This document shows, piece after piece, positions 58,091-64,000 of a stretch of DNA of 64,000 nt. This stretch comes from Legionella sainthelensi (lineage in GTDB: Bacteria; Pseudomonadota; Gammaproteobacteria; Legionellales; Legionellaceae): contig NZ_LR134388.1 of assembly GCF_900637685.1 (NCBI RefSeq), positions 307,501 through 371,500 of the forward strand, written 5' to 3'. How positions within the stretch are numbered: the stretch's first letter is position 1; each line of letters begins with the position of its first letter. A program made the position numbers and the translations under genes. The notes under the pieces were generated by a model. The model did no database searches. It saw nothing but the letters and a program-made list of their open reading frames with translations, and was not told where the DNA came from.

Positions 58091-59017
58091 TTAGTGAATG
58101 TTATTTTTGTCATTTACTGGGGCAATCATAGGTTGCCACGACTTATCTGTTATTATAATTTTAGACCGATTTGCTAATTTTTCCATGTTTTTGAAGTGTT
58201 CTAGAGCATTTTCGTCTTTAGAAACAGCTGCTCGCCATTGTTCACTATTTACATTAAGTGCGGGTAATGCAGTTATTCTTAATACTCTATCATCAATATG
58301 AATTTCTGATGCATCACCTGTTACTCCTAAATCCGTATGAGAAACATATGGAGGAGAGACCATATTCATTGCTAATAATTTCCTATATAAAATCATCCCG
58401 CCAAAATCTTCTTTAATTCGTGCTATGTTTTCCTCAAGGATAGTATTGGCCTGATCCACCCCTTGTCTCCAACCCTTAGCAGCATAAATGCACCATATTT
58501 TCTTTTCGACTTTTGTTTTGGGAAGTAAAGTATAGTTGGGATATTCTGGTTTTACATAGTCCAACCATAAATATTGGCGCCAAGTAGGGGGGGTAGTTAC
58601 AAAATGGGCTTGCTTTGCAACTTTATAAGTACGATCAGAAATACGGATGGTCTGAGTATCGGCAAGATTAAGCGTATTTCTTCCTTCCAATAAGACTGGA
58701 GGTAAAATGTTATGTTCTAATGTTAGTGAATTAAAATCGTAAATAGCGTCCAGTCTTCGAGATTGTCTAATAAGGTGTTCATCAATAACTTTCGCTCTCC
58801 ATGCTAAGCCTCCTTGTGCTCCAAGGCTTAATGCAGTTTCTTTAATAGCCATTTGGCGAAATTTACCTTTGAGCTTCTTATTTCTCTGGTTTTTATTGAC
58901 ATTAGCCATGGCTTGTATACCAGCCAATGAGCCAGTATCACCCATGTATTTTGAAGAGGTGCATGCCAGCAGCAATGCGGATAATACAACTGTGATACTA
59001 CGAATAAATTTTGCCAT
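58091..59017 (-). CDS. dotC: Dot/Icm outer-membrane lipoprotein DotC
   Basis: A lipoprotein of about 308 residues with a lipobox LLLAC near residue 20. With DotD it places DotH in the outer membrane. Start is MAKF at 59017; an earlier Met at 59029 is possible. Both overlap the end of dotD (20 or 32 bases). Size agrees with the known 303 residues. Confidence 0.95.
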   Translation of the reverse strand: MAKFIRSITVVLSALLLACTSSKYMGDTGSLAGIQAMANVNKNQRNKKLKGKFRQMAIKETALSLGAQGGLAWRAKVIDEHLIRQSRRLDAIYDFNSLTLEHNILPPVLLEGRNTLNLADTQTIRISDRTYKVAKQAHFVTTPPTWRQYLWLDYVKPEYPNYTLLPKTKVEKKIWCIYAAKGWRQGVDQANTILEENIARIKEDFGGMILYRKLLAMNMVSPPYVSHTDLGVTGDASEIHIDDRVLRITALPALNVNSEQWRAAVSKDENALEHFKNMEKLANRSKIIITDKSWQPMIAPVNDKNNIH

Positions 59018-59489
59018 AGCGTAATTCAACTACTTGACTGTTAGGGTAAACGTGAATATCTGCTTTTTTACCAGCTTGGTAATCAATATCACGCAAAATT
59101 TCAGCTAAACTTTGATCTTTTATATTTATACTAATTAAAACAGGAATAGATGGTGCTTTTCCTAGTACACGAAATCTGTAATGAGCCGATTTGGAAATAC
59201 GAGCCGTAAGCTCCTCTATTGGACCTGACCAGTCTACGCTAGCTCTAGCCTGTAGGTTATAGGCATTAGGTATGGTCAGAGTATTGTCTTTATGAGGCGG
59301 TATGATCACCTTTTCAACACGTGCCATTTCGTGCATGGAATCACTTACAGATACGGCAGCTTCCGCTAACTTAATTGTGGCATCATCACTAGGATTATTG
59401 ACAGGTGGCTTTTTAAAAAGCGTACCAGTTGTCTTGCATCCTACAAGCAAGACAGAGGCAATAAACAGCATGAGAAGCTTATTGTTCAT
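58998..59489 (-). CDS. dotD: Dot/Icm outer-membrane lipoprotein DotD
   Basis: A 163-residue lipoprotein, equal to the known length. The lipobox LLVGC lies at residues 14-18, and a secretin N0-like domain covers the second half (DYQAGKKADIHVYPN). First gene of dotD-dotC-dotB. The ribosome site is weak (AAAGAA). Confidence 0.95.
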   Translation of the reverse strand: MNNKLLMLFIASVLLVGCKTTGTLFKKPPVNNPSDDATIKLAEAAVSVSDSMHEMARVEKVIIPPHKDNTLTIPNAYNLQARASVDWSGPIEELTARISKSAHYRFRVLGKAPSIPVLISINIKDQSLAEILRDIDYQAGKKADIHVYPNSQVVELRYGKIYS

Positions 59490-59566
59490 TCAATTCTTTA
59501 ATTGTTTAGAAATCTTCGTTTGATTGAAACAGGAGCTAGCCTCCTTGTCAAGCCTATCGAGGGTGA

Positions 59567-59597
59567 ATTATATGAATTTAAATAGAAACTATCTCAA
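59567..59597 (-). promoter_or_regulatory. Possible promoter of dotDCB
   Basis: On the minus strand TATAAT (59572-59567) and TTGAGA (59597-59592) are separated by 19 bases, about 80 bases before the dotD ATG. The spacer is longer than ideal. Confidence 0.4.
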
Positions 59598-59668
59598 AAC
59601 CCATAAAATAAGCAGTTTTCATGACACGTGACTAAGCTTAGAATTATTAGGTAATGAACAATAAAAAT

Positions 59669-60214
59669 TTATAGCTTTTCAAATAATCCGTAAGCTACTT
59701 GTCCTGCTTGTTTTAGCTTAACTTGTCGCCAGTAACGTTCATCAAGATGAATCGCAGCCGCTGATTCTAAATACACAAGCCCCCCTGTTTTGATAATCTG
59801 GCTATGAGTGATGTCTGCAATACACTGTGGCAGGTAGTCTTTCGCAAAGGGTGGGTCAAGAAAAATAAGGTCAAATTCTTCTTGGCTTTGTTTCAGGTAG
59901 GACAGTGCGTCCGCTCTTAATAATTTGAGCTTGGGGCTGTTAAATGCATCAATGACTTTTTGTAGATTTGTAAATGCCTTGGGGGATTGCTCTAGAAAAA
60001 CAACATGTCCCGCACCTCTTGAAAATGCTTCCAAGCCCAGGGCTCCGCTGCCTGCAAAAGCATCCAGGCAGCGCGCTTCTCTAATATCGTGCATTAGCCA
60101 GTTAAATAATGTTTCACGCACTCTATCCGGGGTAGGGCGTAATCCTTCTTCATCTGGAAAGCACAGCTTTTTCCCTCGATAAATTCCACCAATAATGCGC
60201 ACGCTCTGTTTCAT
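59669..60214 (-). CDS. rsmD: 16S rRNA (guanine(966)-N2)-methyltransferase
   Basis: A 181-residue SAM enzyme. RIIGGIYRGKKL and RPTPDRVRETLFNWL at the N-terminus, DAFAGSGALGLEAFSRGA for SAM binding and LIFLDPPFAKDY as the catalytic DPPF motif are all seen. It overlaps the M16 gene in front by 4 bases and so shares its transcript. Confidence 0.96.
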   Translation of the reverse strand: MKQSVRIIGGIYRGKKLCFPDEEGLRPTPDRVRETLFNWLMHDIREARCLDAFAGSGALGLEAFSRGAGHVVFLEQSPKAFTNLQKVIDAFNSPKLKLLRADALSYLKQSQEEFDLIFLDPPFAKDYLPQCIADITHSQIIKTGGLVYLESAAAIHLDERYWRQVKLKQAGQVAYGLFEKL

Positions 60215-61515
60215 GATTGCCCTACGGTGATGAGTAAAAATTTATCAGGATGAACTTGCTTTTTAAAGGCTTCCTTTACTTGCTCGCTGGTGACTGAATT
60301 AATACGAGCTGTGTAATTATCCAGAAAATCATCCGGTAAATGGTAAAACGCCATGCGTAATAAAATAGTGGCGATACTCCTGTTCCCGGATAAAGAAAGT
60401 GGAAAACTCCCTGTGAGGTATTGTTTGGCTGCTTCCATTTCTTCACTGCTAGGGCCATCATTGATGTAGCTATCTAAAGTTTTTTGAATAATCTCCAGGG
60501 AGTTTTTGGTTTGTTGATTTTTGGTAGAGTAGCTAATTAGAAATGGTCCTATTCCTGGCATGGGTATAAACTGACTATCAATTCCGTAAGTTAAGCCGCG
60601 CTTTTCTCGGATTTCAATAGCGAGTCGAGAAACTAAAAGCCCTCCGCCTAAAATATAATTTCCAACTATGAGAGGAAAATAATTCGGGTTGTGGTGATCA
60701 ATACCGATTTGACCAAGCCTGATGATCGTTTGTGATGATGGAAATGGGATATTGATTGCTTGAGCCTGAGTCAGTTGCTGTGCTTTGGGGATTGCTGGGG
60801 CGGGTTGACCTTTGGGAAGTTCTTGCGTCAATTGATCTGCAAGTTGATGAGCAGTTTGACTTGTAATGGCGCCTACCATGACTAAAACAGCATTGCTACC
60901 TACATAGTAGCGCTTATAAAACTCTATAAGCTGGTTTTTATCGATTGCTTTAACAGTTTCAGAGGTTCCATTGACTGAGTGTGCATAGGGGTGTTGCTGA
61001 TATAATGTTTTGAAAAAATTAAGATTTGCCACCTCTTCTGGTGACTCTTGGCGTTGTTCAATAGCCAGTAACTGTTGTTTTTTTTCTCTGCTGAACGCTT
61101 CATCAGGAAAGTCTGGATGATTGATAATCTGCGTAAAAGTGGTACTGGCTTGCATAAGCTGATCTTTGCTGACTAGGGTTTTAAGATGTAAAACAGCCAT
61201 ATCTCTATTAATTTCAACATGATATTGAGCTCCAGTATCCGCTAAAGTTTCAGCAATGGTAGTTGCCTCCTTCCCTGCGTTTCCTTGATTCATCATCTGG
61301 CTCGTCAATGCAGCTAATCCATATTGAGGGCCGTCATTTGCAGATCCTGCAGCAAAAGCTAAGCTGATATCCAACATGGGCACTTCCATCGCCTGGTAGA
61401 AAACCACTTGGACTCCATTTTTAGTTTTCCACTTCTCTGTTTTAAACGTATTAGCTGTCACTGTGTGTGACAAACTAATCATTAATGCCATAATGCATGC
61501 GCTAAAAATTCTCAT
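60211..61515 (-). CDS. M16-family peptidase-like protein, no zinc motif
   Basis: A 434-residue exported M16 (pitrilysin) homolog. Signal peptide 1-21; where the HxxEH motif should be, the sequence reads YGLAALTSQMMNQG, so no zinc can be bound. The C-terminal M16 domain with REKRGLTYGIDSQ is intact. Such proteins pair with an active partner; the neighbour at 61541-62833 is the likely one. Confidence 0.9.
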   Translation of the reverse strand: MRIFSACIMALMISLSHTVTANTFKTEKWKTKNGVQVVFYQAMEVPMLDISLAFAAGSANDGPQYGLAALTSQMMNQGNAGKEATTIAETLADTGAQYHVEINRDMAVLHLKTLVSKDQLMQASTTFTQIINHPDFPDEAFSREKKQQLLAIEQRQESPEEVANLNFFKTLYQQHPYAHSVNGTSETVKAIDKNQLIEFYKRYYVGSNAVLVMVGAITSQTAHQLADQLTQELPKGQPAPAIPKAQQLTQAQAINIPFPSSQTIIRLGQIGIDHHNPNYFPLIVGNYILGGGLLVSRLAIEIREKRGLTYGIDSQFIPMPGIGPFLISYSTKNQQTKNSLEIIQKTLDSYINDGPSSEEMEAAKQYLTGSFPLSLSGNRSIATILLRMAFYHLPDDFLDNYTARINSVTSEQVKEAFKKQVHPDKFLLITVGQS

Positions 61516-61540
61516 GGTGTTACCTTGTGTTTTTGAGGTT

Positions 61541-62833
61541 CTAATATTGCAATTGTTTTATTTTTTCTTGAAAATAATGCTGTGCAGTTTGCTGAATCTG
61601 TTCTGGAGTAACCGCTTCAATTGCGTTGGTGTATTCCCCTGCTTTCTGCCAACCTAAACCGATTGTTTCTAAAAGACCTATTTCTGAGGCTTGTCCGAAA
61701 ATTGAATCTTTTTCAAACGTTTTTTGCGCAATAATCTGATTTTTAATTCGTTGCAATTCTTCTTGATTCACTGGCTTTTTCTTCAGATCATCCAATTCAT
61801 TAAGGAATGCTTTTTGCAAGTCGCTTACTTTATAATTTTGACTTGGGGTGCCATAGATAATAAATTGCGTTTGGTATCGTGTATAAGGGTTATAATAGGT
61901 ATCTGCTCCGGCAGCAATATGATTGCCGCGAATTAGGTTTTTAGCAAAGCGAGAGCTTTCACCAGCATCTAATATTCCAGCAATTATTTCTAATGCATAA
62001 GGTTCATATGCTTTATGCGCTGTACTTGTACTTGGAACAGAATAGCCAAGCATCAGCAAAGGTAATTTCGCTGATGCCTGAACATGAACGCTTTTTTTAC
62101 CTAGCATAGGAGGTTCTTTTTGCACTTTTCGTTCAGGAATAGCTTTTCGAGGCAATGCACCAAAATAGTTTTCAGCTAAAACACGAACTTGTTCTGGATT
62201 AACATCACCCACCACAACTAAAGTAGCATTATTAGGAGCATAGTATTTTTTGTACCATTCTCTTACATCTTCAACATTCATCTGTTTTAGATCACTCATC
62301 CAACCTATAACAGGATGATGATATGGGGCACTGAAATGAGCAGTTGCAAGAAAGCGCTCAAAGGCTAAGGCTTGCGGATTATCATCAGTACGCATGCGTC
62401 GTTCTTCTTGGATTACTTTAATTTCTTTAGCAAATTCATTTGTATCAAGAGTTAAATGATTCATCCGATCTGCTTCTAACTCAAAGCTAGTAGCGAGTTT
62501 CGAGGCATCTACTTTTTCAAAAAAAGCAGTGTAATCATTGTTGGTAAAGGCGTTGGCTTGTCCTCCAATTGATGCAATCGTCTTGGAAAAGATGCCTAAG
62601 GGGTATTTTTCTGTTCCTTTGAACATCATATGTTCTATAGCATGAGAAACACCTGTAATTCCACCGGGTTCATCGGCAGAACCTACTTTGTACCAAATCA
62701 TTGATACGGCAATAGGAGCCCTGTGATCTTCTTTGACCAATATTTTTAATCCATTATTCAAGATAAACTCTTGAACTTGGCTAAAGGTCTGGCAAGATAG
62801 TACCATGAGTAGCGTAAAGAGTATTTTGCGCAC
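61541..62833 (-). CDS. M16-family zinc metallopeptidase, catalytic
   Basis: A 430-residue exported M16 protease. Signal peptide 1-18, then HAIEH at residues 64-68 with FKGT following, and the distal Glu in VIQEERRMR. Probably forms a heterodimer with the inactive homolog 25 bases downstream, as in other gammaproteobacteria and mitochondrial processing peptidase. Probably periplasmic; substrate unknown. Diverges from ftsY. Confidence 0.93.
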   Translation of the reverse strand: MRKILFTLLMVLSCQTFSQVQEFILNNGLKILVKEDHRAPIAVSMIWYKVGSADEPGGITGVSHAIEHMMFKGTEKYPLGIFSKTIASIGGQANAFTNNDYTAFFEKVDASKLATSFELEADRMNHLTLDTNEFAKEIKVIQEERRMRTDDNPQALAFERFLATAHFSAPYHHPVIGWMSDLKQMNVEDVREWYKKYYAPNNATLVVVGDVNPEQVRVLAENYFGALPRKAIPERKVQKEPPMLGKKSVHVQASAKLPLLMLGYSVPSTSTAHKAYEPYALEIIAGILDAGESSRFAKNLIRGNHIAAGADTYYNPYTRYQTQFIIYGTPSQNYKVSDLQKAFLNELDDLKKKPVNQEELQRIKNQIIAQKTFEKDSIFGQASEIGLLETIGLGWQKAGEYTNAIEAVTPEQIQQTAQHYFQEKIKQLQY

Positions 62834-62894
62834 AACTTAACCTCAAAGTAAAAAAGATGATAGAATTTCACATTTTTTAGGATTTGTACACTAT

Positions 62895-63947
62895 ATGATT
62901 AAATGGTTCAAACGCAGTCACACTCCTACCTCTTCAGAAGCTGATGAGTCCCAGCACAAAGAAGAGCTATTACCGCAAGCCCCTGTGAAGGAGGTGGAGG
63001 AAGAGCAAGAGCCTGTAAAAGAAGGATTTTTTGCTCGGTTTAGGAAAAGTTTAAGTAAAACGCGTCATCAGTTAGGTGATGGTATTGGCCGGTTATTGTT
63101 AGGAAAAAAAGAAATCAGCCAAGATTTGCTGGATGAGCTAGAAACTCTTTTAATCAGTGCTGATTTGGGTATAGAAACCACACAAATGGTATTAAAGCAA
63201 TTGGCAGAAGGATTAGCACGCAAGCAATTATCTGACGGTGATGCGGTTTATGACGCACTTAAATCTCATTTACAAGCGATTTTAAATCAAAAAAAACAAT
63301 TGCTCACTTTAGAAACGGAAGATCATTCTCCTTTTGTTATTTTAATGGTTGGCGTGAATGGAGCTGGCAAAACAACTACCATAGGAAAATTAGCAAAACA
63401 ATTTCAACAGCAGGGTAAAAAAGTGATGTTAGCTGCGGGAGATACCTTTAGAGCTGCCGCGGTAGAACAATTACTTGTTTGGGGGGAGCGAAATGATATT
63501 CCTGTTATTGCCCAACATACAGGGGCTGATAGTGCGTCAGTCATTTTTGATGCGCTGCAGGCCGCTAAAGCGCGAAAAATAGATGTATTAATTGCAGATA
63601 CGGCAGGACGATTACATACTCAAAGCAATTTAATGGAAGAATTGAAAAAAGTAAAAAGGGTATTACAAAAACTTTGCCCTGAAGCGCCTCATGAAACAAT
63701 GTTGATATTAGATGCAACTATAGGGCAAAATGCATTAGTTCAGGCAAAGCAATTTAATGACGCGGTTGGATTAACGGGCATTACCATGACCAAGTTGGAC
63801 GGTACAGCTAAAGGCGGAATTTTGTTTGCTATTGCTAATGAACTAGGGATACCCTTTCGTTATATAGGGATTGGTGAGGGAATAGAAGATCTTCAACCCT
63901 TCGATGCTGCGCAATTTGTTGGTGCATTATTTAATGATCACATTTGA
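62895..63947 (+). CDS. ftsY: Signal recognition particle receptor FtsY
   Basis: A 350-residue SRP GTPase. Acidic A region (1-50), N domain, then the G domain with GVNGAGKTTTIGKLA, DTAGRLHTQ and TKLDGTAKGG. It guides ribosomes to the Sec translocon. ftsE begins inside its last codons, the usual ftsY-ftsE-ftsX order. Confidence 0.97.
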   Translation: MIKWFKRSHTPTSSEADESQHKEELLPQAPVKEVEEEQEPVKEGFFARFRKSLSKTRHQLGDGIGRLLLGKKEISQDLLDELETLLISADLGIETTQMVLKQLAEGLARKQLSDGDAVYDALKSHLQAILNQKKQLLTLETEDHSPFVILMVGVNGAGKTTTIGKLAKQFQQQGKKVMLAAGDTFRAAAVEQLLVWGERNDIPVIAQHTGADSASVIFDALQAAKARKIDVLIADTAGRLHTQSNLMEELKKVKRVLQKLCPEAPHETMLILDATIGQNALVQAKQFNDAVGLTGITMTKLDGTAKGGILFAIANELGIPFRYIGIGEGIEDLQPFDAAQFVGALFNDHI

Positions 63948-64000
63948 CCAAGTCAGTAAACGTTATCCAGGTGGTTTTGAAGCTTTAAGCCAAGTTAACT
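63934..64000 (+). CDS. ftsE: Cell-division ABC ATPase FtsE, 5' end only
   Basis: The ATG at 63934 opens a frame MITFDQVSKRYPGGFEALS that matches the FtsE N-terminus and continues off the window. It overlaps the ftsY end by 14 bases. Only 22 codons are visible. Confidence 0.85.
   Translation, partial: MITFDQVSKRYPGGFEALSQVN

Overview
The window is AT-rich chromosomal DNA of a Legionella species. The call rests on Dot/Icm type IVB secretion genes (icmX, icmW, icmV, dotA, dotB, dotC, dotD) with family-typical lengths, signals and order, set among gammaproteobacterial housekeeping operons. The species is not identified. I saw no CRISPR array, intact insertion sequence, prophage or origin.

Layout. 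1-1850: 3' half of a 23S rRNA gene, a 5S rRNA gene and the rrn terminator. 1954-3869: two overlapping genes of unknown function. 3998-8435: rsgA facing a tight run cca-orn-queH-CDF transporter. 8610-11190: a decay zone with remnants of an RND efflux pump and a V/A-type ATPase subunit B around an intact fabI. 11207-15205: hemC-hemD-hemX-hemY on the minus strand, followed by an HdeD-like protein. 16088-17524: a RasGEF-like protein, probably a secreted effector. 17660-21804: cytochrome c5, dsbB, nagZ, tgt and a cyclophilin. 22113-25586: a TRIC-type membrane protein, an XRE-type regulator diverging from a probable small RNA, a MarR regulator with a palindromic candidate operator, and a YbdK-type ligase.

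25677-33178: tRNA-Val(GAC), then the translation cluster thrS-infC-rpmI-rplT-pheS-pheT-ihfA with an AUU start on infC and a terminator hairpin just before pheS, then a thioredoxin-like ferredoxin. 33316-38325: rplM-rpsI, the cytochrome bc1 genes petABC, and sspA-sspB. 38327-44488: a chain of overlapping genes, nnr (broken by a frameshift)-tsaE-amiC-mutL-miaA, ending in a zinc-finger protein. 44801-48486: a GT9 heptosyltransferase facing a P-type ATPase whose catalytic motifs are strongly altered.

48952-59489: the Dot/Icm block. icmW-icmX and icmV-dotA diverge from a 94-base intergenic region. dotA is followed by a 446-residue protein that looks like an effector with an ankyrin-like repeat and a clan CE-like His/Asn/Gln/Cys pattern. 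A DRE-TIM aldolase-like gene separates this from dotD-dotC-dotB. 59669-64000: rsmD, two M16 peptidase-family genes, ftsY and the first codons of ftsE.

The strongest leads are the post-dotA candidate effector, the RasGEF-like protein, the regulator/inverted-repeat/small-RNA module at 22808-23588, and the P-type ATPase that keeps its CPC motif and phosphorylated Asp but has lost the TGE glutamate.
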